In this document: one piece after another, positions 22,080 through 33,975 of the stretch
Numbering within the stretch: position 1 is the stretch's first letter
How the letters are laid out: each line of letters opens with the position of its first letter
Origin: Sarcophilus harrisii
Lineage: Eukaryota; Chordata; Mammalia; Dasyuromorphia; Dasyuridae
Direction of reading: 5' to 3'
NCBI RefSeq assembly: GCF_902635505.1
Contig: NC_045427.1
Coordinates: forward strand, 503,700,665-503,764,664
Length of the DNA: 64,000 nucleotides
Notes under the pieces: generated by a model
Databases searched by the model: none
The model's input: the letters and a program-made list of their open reading frames with translations, nothing else
What the model was told of the DNA's origin: nothing
Program-made: the position numbers and the translations under genes

Positions 22080-22600
22080 TGACTAAACGCAGTAGCCAAA
22101 CCCAAGGAAGAGACAGCTTGTACCCAAGCCACACACCTGACGCAGACTCACAGCAGCTTGACTCATCTGGCCAAAGGGTTGGGCCGGGCGGTACAGGTCA
22201 GTTGGCAGCTGCTCTAGTCGGCTGAGCAGTGGGCGTGCCAGTCACGGAGCCCGGACTCTCCTCAAGAGTCGGTGTCTCTGCTGGCCCTCTGACCGCCCCG
22301 ACTTGCTCCTGGATGCACAGCCTCGGACCTTGCCTGTTCTTCAGTCAGCTGGAATCCCCCTGTGTTCTTTCTGCTAGGACGATGACCCTTACCCCTGGAT
22401 TGGCAGGAGGCTCTCCTCTTTAACTCCGTCAGAACTTCAGAGGTTTGTCCCCTCCAAGAAGGAAAGTGGGGAGAAGGTCCATTCCAGTTCTGAAGCCCAC
22501 AGTGAGAGGTCCCAATTCCTGGACATCTTGTGCAGATGGGCAGCTGGAAGGAAAAGGAGATAATGCAGCCTATCGCCTAAAGGTAAGTCACTGTCCTTGC
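22080..22600 (+). other. GC-rich non-repeat block with exon-like segment
   Basis: Base composition switches abruptly from the AT minisatellite to GC-rich sequence with several CpGs and no repeat that I know. At 22433-22582 a 150-bp segment is bounded by a pyrimidine-rich acceptor (CTCTCCTCTTTAACTCCGTCAG, AG at 22431-22432) and a consensus donor AAAG|GTAAGT. It is open in the frame starting at its first base for all 50 codons. The peptide (NFRGLSPPRRKVGRR...) matches nothing I know. It could be an exon of a noncoding or lineage-specific transcript, or chance. Confidence 0.35.
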
Positions 22601-23250
22601 TTGCCCCTTCATACGCAATTGAGCTATTAAAAGTCTGTGAAATGTTTATTTGGAGTCCAAAGGACTTACCTTTATAGGCCATTATCTTTTTTTGCCCCTT
22701 TGGACTTTTCTCTTTGCTAAAAGTCAATAGGGCAGACTATTACACAGATTTTTAAAAACTGTAATATAACAAGCTTATTTTAAGGAATAGCAAAAATTTG
22801 ATTAAATAACATTCAAAATAAGTAACACAATATGAATACAAATAAGCAATAGTGAGGGGTTTTGCAATTTTTTCATAACTTAAGGGTCATCTTAAGGAAA
22901 AATAATAATTTTGCTAACTATATAACTAAAATGTCACTCAATTTATATTAAAACTATTCCTGAAACAAGGCCTGGTATAACTTTCCCCTCAAAGTTCTCC
23001 TATTTCTTGGGTGTCAATGACTAAAGCAACTGCCAGGGACTGACAACCTATCTGCTCTTCCTAGTGATAGCTCCTCAGCTTTGGGCTCCCTGACTGAGGT
23101 CATTTATCCTTCTTCCTCCCACTAGTTAAAAGGAAACAGACCAAAATTCCTCCAGGAGTTGAAGAAGAGACTGCAGGAAATTCTCCAGCAATGATGTCCT
23201 TGACTATGCCTGCAGGGAGCATGATCAAGATTTTGACAATAGGGAGACAC
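22601..23250. other. No gene or clear repeat
   Basis: AT-rich at 22740-22930, then ordinary intergenic DNA. Nothing recognised. Confidence 0.4.
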
Positions 23251-23251
23251 T

Positions 23252-23410
23252 TAGGTGGAACAGTGGATATGTATTCAAATGTATACTGGTCCTGGAGTCA
23301 AAAGGACCTGAGTTCAAAATCAGTTTCCAATACTTGATGAATAGTAGTTGTGTGACCCTGAACAAGTCACTTAACCCTGATTACCTCAAAACAAACCAAA
23401 AAAAATCTCC
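23252..23410 (+). repeat. tRNA-derived marsupial SINE
   Basis: It begins 'acttaggtggaacagtgg' and continues 'ggtcctggagtcaaaaggacctgagttcaaaatc', 'tagttgtgtgaccctgaacaagtcacttaaccctgattacctca', with an A-rich end. This is the common marsupial tRNA-type SINE. Confidence 0.85.
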
Positions 23411-23701
23411 CCAAAGATCTCAAGAATTCCAGTATTGAATTCTATTTGTTTCACTGACCAGATGAATGAATACTTTTATTTACAATTACAAAGATTTTCA
23501 ATGATATGGCAAGAATAAACATACATTTTCCTAAAATACCTTTGAGTCATATTCTTTCTGATAAAGTAGACTCAATATTTATCTCAGTTTTTTCAAAACT
23601 TTGGTCCACTAATAGAACCAACTAAATAATAGGACCACTGAATGAGTTGTTGTCCTGAACAATTGAGTTATGGTCTGGAAGGTCATTCCCCAAAGTCTAA
23701 G

Positions 23702-23958
23702 CATTAATGTTATTGTTATTGTTGTTTTGTTGTTGTTTAGTTCTGCCGTCACATCTGGCTCTTCTTCACTCCGGTTGAGGTTTTCTCAGCAAAGATACTA
23801 AAATGGTTCCTTTTCAAGCTCATATTACAGAGAAGGAGGCAGACAAGGTTAAGTGACTTGCCCAGGGTCACACAGTTTAGGAAGTGTCTGAGGCCAGATT
23901 TGAATTCAGGAAGATGAGTCTTCTAGATTACAATCTAGTATAACAATTCCCAAAACTT
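23702..23958 (-). repeat. tRNA-derived marsupial SINE, long form, antisense
   Basis: The plus strand reads the SINE backwards: 'gttgttgtttagttctgccgtcacatctggctcttc' (tail), 'ggttgaggttttctcagcaaagatact', 'gtgacttgcccagggtcacacag', then 'tttgaattcaggaagatgag'. A (GTT)n run at its left is the reversed 3' end. Confidence 0.88.
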
Positions 23959-24469
23959 GGAACATTTCCAGGAACATTTCTCTTCTGTTAGTAATAAAGT
24001 AAAAAAAAAGAACATCAATATGAAGCATCGGGAAGTCATTCCCTAACATCCTCACCTGGAGACACTATCTGAGGCATTCTGGGTCTGCATAAGGCCCTCA
24101 TTATGAAAGTACTAAAGTAAAAAAGAACATCAATATGAAGCTAGGTGATTTAGTAAAGGTTTCTTGGAAAAGATGACTCTAACTGCATAAATTAAGTAAT
24201 TCAGGAACATATGGATGGAAACATTCCATAAATGAATAGAAGAATATAGATTCTATTCTTGGGAGGAGTAGGACAAAAGTTACCAGTTTTACCAGTTGCA
24301 CGTGATTCTTCAGACTAGGCATGTAGAAATTGCATGGATGGCACTTTGCATGATAAAAATATATAGGAATTTCCTTGCTGCGATTCTTCAGAGATCTTTT
24401 GTGGTTTTGCAAAGTTGAACTACTGGGATGATTTGCAAGAACCCAGGCCAGTGGTGCTGTGTATATTAG

Positions 24470-24900
24470 GAGTTAGAAGGAACTTCCAGACAAGAATTCA
24501 AACTAGACTTATGTAGAAGTAGAAAAAATGCTGATCTTTGAGTTAGAAAGACCCGGCTTCAGATCTCATTGCTTATACTTTCTAGTTTCGTGGCTGTAAG
24601 TCACTTCAAACCCTCATGCCTCAGACAACCAGAATTTAATGGAATAAGTCAAAGATGATCTGCAATCTGCATTGGCAAAAGATTTCAATTCAACAAACAT
24701 TGACTAAATCCCTACTTTGTGCCAGGAACTGTTAAGTGCTGGGGATACAAATAAGAAAAAGAAAATGCCTGCCCTTAAGGACTTTACCTTTCTAATGGAG
24801 AAGACAATACATAAAAGGAAACTGGAAAGGGCTAGGGGACACGTGGACAGGTTGGAGGGACCATCTTGTTCCACGGAGTTGAAATCAGAGTTGTGGATGA
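24470..24900 (+). repeat. Two adjacent SINEs
   Basis: 24500-24680 is a diverged tRNA-type SINE ('atctttgagttagaaagacccggcttcagatctc'). 24685-24860 has 'caacaaacattgactaaatccctactttgtgccaggaactgttaagtgctggggatacaaa', the CORE/MIR-like marsupial SINE. Nearby, 'gaacatcaatatgaagc' occurs twice (about 24010 and 24126), a small direct duplication. Confidence 0.65.
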
Positions 24901-26625
24901 AAAGTGAGTGAACTGAACATTCAGTTTCTACCCTCGATGAAGGAAGTTCTCTAATCAGAACAGAAATGTGTTCTCCCAGTGCCAACAAAGGCACAGATCC
25001 TTCAAACGTTCAATTAAAAAAATAAGAGTTGGAACTGGGAGACAGCAGAGAGGTTCAGTTCATCCCTAAGGGATCCTTGAGCTGGCTGATTAGAATAGTA
25101 TGTAGGGCAATGACTTTAGAGCAGTGACAAGATTTCAGCTCTACCCAGAGCTGGATCAATCCTTTTTCCATTCTGTTCAGAGAAACAGATCATTTCAGTA
25201 GCCCCATCCTGATGGTATCAGAGATAGTCACTAGATTTGAAGAGATAACTGGAAGGAAAGGAAATGTGCATTCCCAGAAGAAGATCTCTGAAGTGAAGCT
25301 CCCTCCTGGGTACTACAGGAAGAGTGGAATTAGGAAGTTCAGTATCTCAGTCAAGTGAAGATAAAGAGCTCTGGGACATCCCTCCTGGCTGTGGCTGTGG
25401 GGTCTGAGGGAGACCAGTAGGCTAAGAGCAGTGGAAGGGAAACATCACTGTCTTCCTGGTAAATCATAGGCAGAACCCTGCCCCACAGAACTGCAGACTC
25501 AGTGTAATGAGCAGCAGGGATAAGGAGCAATAAGGGTGCCTGACAACTGCAGAGAAGTACTGCCAAGTACAAGAAAGGCGATCCCCTACCAAAGGCAAAT
25601 CCAGGGGGGAGTCTACACAAGAATGAAGGGGGGGGGTGGAGAAGGGAAGAGTTGCCCATAATCAATCAATCAATTATCTTTATTTTCCACTAGATCTGCA
25701 GAAGAACTATTTGTTTCCTTTGACTTATAAATAAACCTATTCATTCATCAGGCTTTATGAAAATTCTGAAGAAGAATTAGTGAATAGAGCTTTCTTAGCC
25801 ATAGGACCTTCAGGCACATCCAAGGAGATCAGAGATATTGGAGAATGATATTTGGGGGCATTATTTGGGCAGAAACTTCCCAGTATTTTCTTCTTTGATC
25901 CCCTGAGGAATTTTGGCTCTTTACCTTAGAATTTCTGGAAGCTAAAAGTAGAAGGGACAGGAGCCAGGGAGCCAGAGAGCCAGAAAAGGCAGTCATCCTG
26001 AAGAGCAGGCAGGTTCCCAATGGGCACAGGGATTCCTGAGCTGGTGTGACGTGGACATTTAAGAACCCTGGTAAGGAAAAATCCTACATCAGGAAACTCT
26101 ACTGAATCCTGAGATCAGTAACTTTTCATTCTCCTCACCTCTTTCCCTTTTTCTCCCAGTAGGGACCTCATGCTTTCCCATAGGATCAGAGAGGCATTTA
26201 CCTTTGTTTTATCACTCCAACAAAAGTGAGAAAGTTACTGATCCAAGGAATGGCTTGTCTCTCTGTGATTGCTTCAGTATGGCATTGAGGGAAATAATTT
26301 GGAACAACCTATCAGGGGAGAAAGATTTAAAACTGCCATATCTGCCAGTGCAAGATTTCTGGCTGGGGATCTGTACTCACAAAAGAGAGAATATCATTTT
26401 AATAGGTTTACTTTAATGACTTTCTAGAGTAGAAAAAAAAATACATTCACCACAGTTTCTCAGAGGACTAAAATGAGTGAGTCTGTAGGGACCTAACTGG
26501 CTGCCATTGAGTCAGGCATTCACCATTACCTATGGCCTAATTGAGAAGAAAACCATTCACCCAAAGGAGCGAAGAGGATGGAAATTTTTAAAAAGTCAAG
26601 TCTCAATGAAGGAATAGCCTACCCC
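24901..26625. other. No gene or clear repeat
   Basis: Intergenic sequence with several short frames (for example 25351-25665 minus, 25829-26020 minus, 26204-26416 plus). None matches a family I know or has convincing splice signals. A G run lies at 25628-25635 and an (AATC)n stretch at 25660. Confidence 0.4.
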
Positions 26626-26629
26626 CAAT

Positions 26630-27195
26630 AAAGTTGGTATTCTGTCACTAAATTGATTTTCCTAAAATGAAAATCTGATCATAGCACCTTCCCCTACTCA
26701 ATAAATTCCACTGGTTTCCTATTGCCTCTAAGAGAAAATACAAATAGCTGTTTGCCTTTCAAAGTTCCTGATAGCCTTATAACCCCCTATCTTTCCAGTC
26801 TTCTTATATGTACTTTTCCATTCCGTGACACTGACCTGAGTTACTCAATTAACAAGATACTTCATCTCTTCTTTCTGGCAGCCTGTCATGGCTAGAACTC
26901 TCTTTTTTCTCCACTCCGAATATTGACCTTTTTGGCTTCCTTTAAATCTCAATAAAATCCCATCTCCTAAATAAAACTTTTCCCAATCCTTCATTAATTC
27001 CTGTGCCTTCTCAATGTCAATTATTTCCCTATTTGCTTTGTATTTATTTCTTGGTATGTTATTTCTCCCATTAGATTATAAGCTCCTTGAGCACAGGAAC
27101 TGTCTTTTTACTTCTTTTGTATCTACCCTAGCCCTTAGCACAGTGCCATTTAGTATGCATTTAATAAATGTTTATTGAATTTAATTTAATGAGGA
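26630..27195 (+). repeat. L2, long 3' part
   Basis: Collinear L2 landmarks: 'aaaatctgatcatagcacctt', 'ggtttcctattgcctctaagag', 'ttataagctccttgagcacaggaactgtc', 'cccttagcacagtgcc', 'taataaatgtttattgaattt'. Confidence 0.88.
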
Positions 27196-27474
27196 GGGGG
27201 AGAACAGGACTAAAGGGAAAAAAAGATAGTACATTGATTAATATTGGCTGTCCACTTACCAACCTAGCAACAAGAATATATAACAGGGATAAAATTCTGA
27301 AAGAACCACTTAATGACGTTCCCATATTTTCTTGAGAAAAGGTAGTAAGTGAGCCAGAGAAGTGAAAAATCTTCCAAAATGAATGCCAGACCTTCATGCT
27401 GTTGAGGTTGGGAAGGGACCCCAGTAGGATGGGGGGTCACAAGCCAGTGTTGCCAGGTGTCTCAAAAGAATTTG

Positions 27475-28225
27475 CAGGCTTATTCTGGAAAGCGATTTGG
27501 AACTATGCTCAAAAAGTTATCAAACTGTGCATACTCTTTGATCCAGCAGTGTTTCTACTGGGCTTGTATCCCAAAGAGATCTTAAAGAAGGGAAAGGGAC
27601 CCACATGTACAAAAATGTTTGTGGCAGCCCTGTTTGTAGTGGCTAGAAGCTGAAAACTGAGTGGATGCCCATCAGTTGGAAAATGGCTGAATAAGTTATG
27701 GTATATGAATGTTATGGAATATTATTGTTCTGTAAGGAATGACAAGCAGGCTGCTTTCAGGAAAGCCTAGAAAGAATTTCATGAACTGATGCTAAGGGAT
27801 GCTAAGTAGAACCAAAAGAACATTAGCAAAAACAAGATTGTGATAATCAACTGTGACGGACAATGGCATGATTCAAAGCATTTCCAATAGACTTGTGATG
27901 GAAAGAGCCATCCACATCCAGAGAGAGAACTATGGAGATTGATGTGGATCAAAGCATAATATTTTCACCTTTTTTTTGGTGTTATTTGTTTGCTTGTTTT
28001 TTTCCCCCTTTTAATCTGATTTTTCTTACAACAGCCTAATGAATACAGAAATATGTTTAGAAAAATTGCATATATTTAACCTATGGTGGATTACTTGCTT
28101 TCTAGGGGAGGGGAAAGGGAGAAAAAATTGGAGCACAAGATTTTGGAAAGGTGAATGTTGAAAACTATCTTTGTATGTATTTGAAAAATAAAAAGCTATT
28201 ATAAAAATTTTAAAAGAAAAAGAAA
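27475..28225 (+). mobile_element. L1, 5'-truncated, ORF2 end and 3' tail
   Basis: An open stretch from 27460 encodes FWKAIWNYAQKVIKLC... through LLGLYPKEILKKGKGPTC to VVAR, then a stop. The rest of ORF2 is eroded ('gtggatgcccatcagttgg'), followed by the 3' UTR and an A-rich tail at 28190-28232. It abuts an oppositely oriented L1. Confidence 0.85.
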
Positions 28226-28232
28226 AAAATTC

Positions 28233-28866
28233 CACCTACAATGTATTAGTATCCCAGTTTTCCCACATCCCCTCCAACATTTATCATTATCTTTTCTTGT
28301 CATCTTAGCCAGTCTGAGAGGTATGAAATAGTATCTCAGAGTTGTCTTAATTTGTATTTCTCTAATCAATAGTGATTTAAAGTCTTTTCTCATTTAACTA
28401 GAAACGACTTGAATTTCTTCATCTGATAATTGTGTTTATATCATTTGACCATTTATTAATCAGGGAATTGTTTGTATTCTTATAAAATTGAGTCAATTCT
28501 CTATTTTAGAAATGAGGTTTTTTATCAGAAACATTTGATGTAAACATCTTTTCCCAGTTCTCTGCTTCTCTTCTAATCTTGTCTGCATTAATTTTGTTAG
28601 TACAAACCCTTGTTAATTTAATATAATTAAAATCATCCATTTTACATTTCATAGTGTTCTCCTGTTATTTTTTGGCTATAAATTCTTCTCTTCTCCGCAG
28701 ATCCAAGAGGTAAACAATGCTTTGTTTTCCTATTTGCTCATAATAATACAAAAATTGACAAAAATTGCTGGGAAAGCTGGAAAATAGTATAGCAGAAATT
28801 AGGCATTGATCAACACCTAACATCCTATACCAAGATAAGGTCAAAATGGATTAATGATTTAGATAT
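28233..28866 (-). mobile_element. L1 on minus strand with 5' inversion
   Basis: 28233-28740 read on the minus strand is L1 ORF2 up to its Cys motif (SLLIREIQIKTTLRYY...CWRGCGKTG.LIHC). 28745-28866 is an upstream ORF2 part in the opposite orientation ('aattgctgggaaagctggaaaatagta...accaagataaggtcaaaatgg'). For a minus-strand L1 this is the twin-primed arrangement. Its 3' end is missing at the junction with the plus-strand L1 tail. Confidence 0.75.
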
Positions 28867-28869
28867 ACT

Positions 28870-29385
28870 CAATTTGATCAGTATTTATTCAGTTCATTAT
28901 GTTTTACCAAGTATCAATAATTGCTTTAGTTAGGTAGGATAGAATTGAATTTGAATTAGTTAACACTTAGAATAGGAGTTATGTATGTTAGAATTAATCC
29001 ACTATGTATTGATAATTATATTATTTCTATAGGATTTACAAGGTAGGTTTATATTTTCTTAGTTATAGACTTTGACTTTAGTTAAGCCTATATTGACTGT
29101 GTTAGAGATAGAGATTTATTGTATTAACATTACCCTCTCACTTCTGTGAATGTGTTATGAGAGATGTGCTCCCAAAAACCTCAGTTTCATTGCTTGTGAA
29201 AAATCCCATAGTCCTGTGGATGAAAATCTTTTTTTTTTTTTGCTTGCACATGCGTGTTTATTAAATGTTAAACTGAATTAAGAAAGTGCTTGTTGTATTA
29301 GGAAATTTTTACTCCATGTATTCTCTCTCTTTTTTGCACACTTATGCATGATATTAGCCTATATAAAGGACATGAATATTTTTCT
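28870..29385. other. No gene; AT-rich
   Basis: AT-rich, with a T run at 29230-29241. No family recognised. Confidence 0.35.
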
Positions 29386-29386
29386 T

Positions 29387-29720
29387 TTTTTTAAAATAAA
29401 GCTTTTTATTTTCAAAACATATGCACAGATAATTTGACAAAATTTGACCTTTGCATAACCTTGTGTTTCAGATTTTCCCCTCCTTCCCCCCACCCCCTTC
29501 CCTAGATGGCAGGAAATTCAATATATGTTAAACATGTTAAAATATAATATGTTAAATGCAATATGTATAAACATGTCTATATAATTCTCTCCTTGCACAA
29601 GAGACATCAGATCAAAAAAAGAAAGTAACTGAGTAAGAAAACAAAATGCAAGCAAACAATAACAAAAAGAATTGGATGTTCAATTGTGATCCCAGATTAA
29701 AATCTTCACTAAACACTGCT
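29387..29720 (-). mobile_element. L1 3' end, antisense
   Basis: The plus strand shows the reversed L1 end: 'taaagctttttattttcaaaacatatgcac', 'ccctagatggcagg', then 'gcacaagagacatcag'. Only noncoding 3' sequence is present. Confidence 0.85.
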
Positions 29721-29724
29721 GTTG

Positions 29725-30064
29725 GACATCTCTTTTAGCCAATTATAAGATTCCCCTCCCTCCTTCCTGGAACTGACCAATCATGAATTGTATTGCCTCA
29801 TTCTATTTTAAGCAATCTCTCAATATCAATAAAAAAAGGGCTGGAGTCAAAATGGGGGGTTCTGGATTGCAGAGGGGACTCTTGGATCCATCTCCCTAAT
29901 AAATTGAACAGTGCTAGGAGCTCCACCACAGTTGCCTTTGTTGCATGTTGGCTTTTGTGGGGATCCCAGTAGTAATAGGAAATGTATGTGCATTGCCCCT
30001 AAGCATATGGATCTTGCATCCTTATGGAGGGTAAGGCATAATTGCAGAGGGCCATAATAATTTC
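29725..30064. other. Unassigned; weakly LTR-like
   Basis: It contains 'gaccaatcatgaa', 'caataaaaaaagggctggagtc' and a second AATAAA, a layout reminiscent of a retroviral LTR. No ends or flanking duplication could be fixed, so it is left unassigned. Confidence 0.25.
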
Positions 30065-30830
30065 CTGAGAGCAAAACTAGAAGTAACATTTAAATGTTTC
30101 AAAGAAATTCATCCAAATATAAGGGGAAATGCCCCCATAATTGGAGCTACTTAAAAGTAGAATGGGCTACCTTGGAAGGTAGTGGGTTTCTACCAAAGAC
30201 TGGAGACAACTCTTACCAAAAAACCAATTGTTAAATTTTCAGTGTGGGCATTTTGCCTAGCTTAAGAATGATGCAGATTAAACTTAAAATGTGTTGTGTG
30301 TATATTTCCCCCCAGGGGAGGGGGCTGTTAAATATTTATCAGCAAGTCCCAGTTTCCCACTTATTAGACAGGAATGGTATGACCACTTAGGGTATGTTGG
30401 GTTTTTAAAATTATTATTATAGCTTTTTATTTACAAGATATATGCATGGGTAATTTTTCAGCATTGACCTTTTGTTCCAACTTTTCCCCTCCTTCCCCCT
30501 CCCCACCTCCCCCAGATAGCAGGTAGACCAATACCTGTTAAATATGTTAAAGTACATGTTAAATACAATATATGCATACATGTCCATACAGTTATTTTGC
30601 TGCACAAGAAGAATCGGACTTTGAAATAGTGTACAATTAACCTGTGAAGGAAATCAAAAATGCAGGCGGACAAAAACAGAGGGATTGGAAATGCTAAGTA
30701 GTGGTTCACACTCATTCCTACTGGGTATATTGTTAAAGGGATCTCATTTCAATGCAAATTGAACTAGATGTCCTCTGAGATCACTCATCACTTATGGCTC
30801 TGAGATCCTGTGATTCTGTATCACATAATA
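30065..30830 (+). repeat. L3/CR1 3' end, split by an antisense L1
   Basis: The left part has 'aattggagctacttaaaagtagaatgggctaccttggaaggtagtgggtttc', the CR1/L3 C-terminal signature. The right part (30722-30830) has 'gaactagatgtcctctgagatcactc' and 'gatcctgtgattctg', the L3 terminus. The two are collinear on either side of the L1 at 30405-30718. Confidence 0.82.
30405..30718 (-). mobile_element. L1 3' end, antisense, inside L3
   Basis: Reversed L1 tail 'ttattatagctttttatttacaagatatatgcatgggtaatttttcagcattg', then 'ccagatagcaggtagaccaatacc'. Same subfamily as the L1 tails at 6184-6961 and 10231-10411. The short open frames here are noncoding 3' UTR. Confidence 0.88.
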
Positions 30831-30959
30831 TCATGTAGTAAGTACAAAGGAGAATTACAAAATAAAATGCCCGGTGAAGTCTGAGGAGCAAAGTTGTGAT
30901 AATAGGATGGAGGAAGACCACAAAAAAGAGATGGCATTTAAGTTGCAGATAAAAGCTTG

Positions 30960-31640
30960 GATAGAACAATATGACATACAGATAGAACAGGTGAAGGAAA
31001 GAGAAAGGTCCAGAGAACGGGAACAACATGAGAAAAGGCAGGAAGGCAAGACAAGGGCTGTATCTGGAGCAATTCCAGTTGGAAGGAGTGTAGGGTACAT
31101 AGTGGGGTTGGGAGACGGTGTTTAGGAGTAAAAACAGCCTGGGAGCAAAGTAAGAGCAGGGCCGTCATTAATATGGAAGTCTGTATAGACCAGGCTGAGG
31201 AGTTGGAAGGTTACCCAAGAGATAATAGTGGAACAAAACAATTTTTGATGAGAATAACATGAACAGATCTATAGCTACATGACAGATAGATTGAGGAGAG
31301 ATTGAAGCAGGGAGATCAATAAGAAACAATTTAATAGTATAGGAGAGAGATGATGAGGGTCTGAACTTCGATACTGGCTACCTGATGGAGAAAAAGGATA
31401 AGATACAAAAAGTAGGGTGGAGTTAGAATCACAAAACTTAGCCACTAATTGGCTGGGTGGGGAGAAAGAAAGAGAAAAGTGGAACTTGGGTGACTGAGAG
31501 GATGATGAGCAGGCAGGAGAAAGCAGAGTTTAACTTCATTTGAGTCGAGTCGTGGAGTCTTAGGCAGGGAGAGGAATGAGAGGGTCTGCACTTGAAATGT
31601 AATAGAGAGTTAGAACTTCTGGATCATCCAGGAAGATGGA
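30960..31640 (+). repeat. Ancient interspersed repeat
   Basis: It shares 'gagaaaaggcaggaaggcaag', 'gaagcagggagatcaataagaaacaatttaatagtataggagagagatgatgagggtctgaac' with the noncoding family at 7-17 kb. The frame at 30874-31125 has no known homologue. Confidence 0.55.
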
Positions 31641-31829
31641 CATTTTCTCTGAACCTCACATCCTTACAAACCTCTCCAAAATAGAAATTTGAGCTGCTTC
31701 CACGATCTTAGAGACCAAGAATTTTGATGAGGTGAAAAATCCAGTGAACTAATAATAAAGAAGGCTAATCCCCAATTCCTAACATGTTCATTCATCCTCA
31801 GTCCCCAAGAGTAGGCTCTTAAAAGATCA

Positions 31830-33475
31830 CTGAACCACAGTTGGATCTTTCTGAATGATTCAAAAGAGAAACAAAAATTGTAAAAGCGGAATTTATGACC
31901 TGCAGAGCATAAATAATTGGCAGAATAGAAAAACTTTTATTCTCTGTGACAAGTCTCACCAAAGGAACAAAAGAGAATTGGGAATATAAATAAACAGAAG
32001 AAAAAAGAAATAACAATGAAAGAGAATATGATCTCTCATACAAGCAAAATATACTGATCTTCAAGATAGGATGTATAGAGACAATTTAAGGATTATAGGT
32101 TCTCCAGAAGAACACAAGTAAAAGAAAAATGAACACTATAAAGACAATTTAAGGATTATAGGTTCTCCAGAAGAATACAAGTAAAAGAAAAATGAACATT
32201 ATAATTCAAGAAATAATAATAATAATAAACCCAGAACTTTTGAACACCAAAAACAAAGTACCCATCAAAAGAATATACATATCACCTCCAAAAAAGAAAA
32301 AAACAAAATAAAACACCTCATACTGGAAACTCCAGGATTGATATTAATTACATTAAACGATTCCAATGACAACAAATTCTGTAAACAACCAGGAGAAAAA
32401 CTCAAATATAAGGAAATTTGAATAACAAAACTTGTGCCATCACTAGAGATATTGCAAGATGAAATGGAATAATGTGTTCTGAAGATCAAAGGAGCTCTAA
32501 ATAGAGTCCAAGGGGACCTATATATGCCAACTTGAGCCCAACCATGAATTTAAAAAGCTGAATGTTCAACAAAAAAGAGGCATTTATTTGAAGCATTCCC
32601 AGAAACAAAATTATATTTGAAAAAATTATTTGCTTTTCAAAAAAATCAACAGAGATACAGGTAAGGCAAGCAAATAGAATAACCAAGAAAAACAACAAAA
32701 ATTTAAAAGATTTCTTTCTAAAAAGTACACAGAAACAAAAATGAAAACTGAAGAAATAATGATGATGAAGTGACAAAGAAATATTCCTGAAGAATCATAA
32801 CATCTTACCTACAGGCATCAATGTACTAAATAAATGGACTAAACTTCATAAAACCCTATCTACAGATTAATCAATGTTTTTGTGGGAATAAATTAAAGAA
32901 TAGAAGGGCATATAAAAGGAGAGTGGGGAGTAAGAAGAAAGATAACATGTGTTGTATCCTAGTCAAATCAAACATTAACAATGAAGAGAAAGTAACTCCT
33001 GAAGTGTCTTAGGAAGAAGAGAGTCTACAAGTAGAGAGTGGGCCAGGAGGCAAAGGGATAAAAAGAAAAAAAAAGGTTATGTCTTATTTCAATGTTGAAA
33101 GGGAGTGCCACTGATGAATGCTCTCATGGGGGAAGAGAAATATTCCATAAAGGGAGTTAGAGACCTTACAGTGGGTATCATCCCAATATATCAAATTAAT
33201 TACACTAGTATTTTTTGCAAAAAACTGGAAACAAAGTAGATACTCATTGATTGGAGAATGGCTAATCAAATCGGAGCACATGAATATAGCAAAATATTAC
33301 TGTATTATAAGAAATTATGAATGTAATGAATGCAGAGAAGCTTGGAAAGATCTATATGAACTGATGCAGAGTAAGTAAGCCGAGCCAAGAAAACAATTTA
33401 CACAGTGATAACAACATTGTAAATGGAAAGAATCTTATGCAAAAATAAAAAAATATATGTTGTCAAATTATTAAA
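31830..33475 (+). repeat. Old L1/HAL1-like copy with a 63-bp duplication
   Basis: 32079-32204 holds two tandem copies of a 63-bp unit (AGACAATTTAAGGATTATAGG...). 32230-32760 resembles the post-ORF1 part of marsupial L1/HAL1-like elements ('acaagtaaaagaaaaatgaac', 'aaacaaccaggagaaa', 'aatctacagattaa'). 33230-33470 matches an old L1 ORF2 end ('gattggagaatggctaatcaaatcgg', 'gaactgatgcagagtaagtaagc'). An A tract is at 33787-33800. Boundaries uncertain. Confidence 0.5.
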
Positions 33476-33807
33476 AAAAAATTTCAAAAGTAGAGATGTG
33501 AGAGGATACTCAATCCTTTTACAGATGTGAGAGGTCCACAAGTCCATTTGTACATTGCACAAATTTCAAGTCTTTTTTTTCCATGTTTTGATCACTTATG
33601 CTGATTTTTCCTCCTTTCTCATGGCAGAAGTGTGTCTTATACTGTTTGCTCCATGGGTTGACTCTCTGAAAGGGGGAAGGAAAGGAATGTTGAGGGAAAT
33701 TATGGTGATGTAAAAGAGTGGTGATTATGGTGATATTATTTGGTGACATTATGTTGATGTAAAAAGAGACATCGATAAAACTTATTTAAAAAAAAAAAAA
33801 GAAAGAA

Positions 33808-33975
33808 AAAGCTAGATTAGGATTTTGTATTCAAATCCCTGCTCTTCTACTTATTTCTTAAACAAATCCGTTAATCTTTCTGAACCTTAGTTTCTTCATC
33901 TATAAAATGAAGGGATTCGACTAAATGGTTCCTAGAGCCCTTCAAGTTCTCTATTTATAATCCTATGATCAATCT
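33808..33975 (+). repeat. SINE (tRNA/MIR-type)
   Basis: 'ttgtattcaaatccctgctcttc', 'ctttctgaaccttagtttcttcatctataaaatgaagg' and 'cctatgatc' are the SINE landmarks; it follows an A-rich tract. Confidence 0.65.

Noticed and set aside
29725-30064. Possible retroviral LTR
   Set aside because: Signals are weak, and no ends, primer site or flanking duplication could be fixed.
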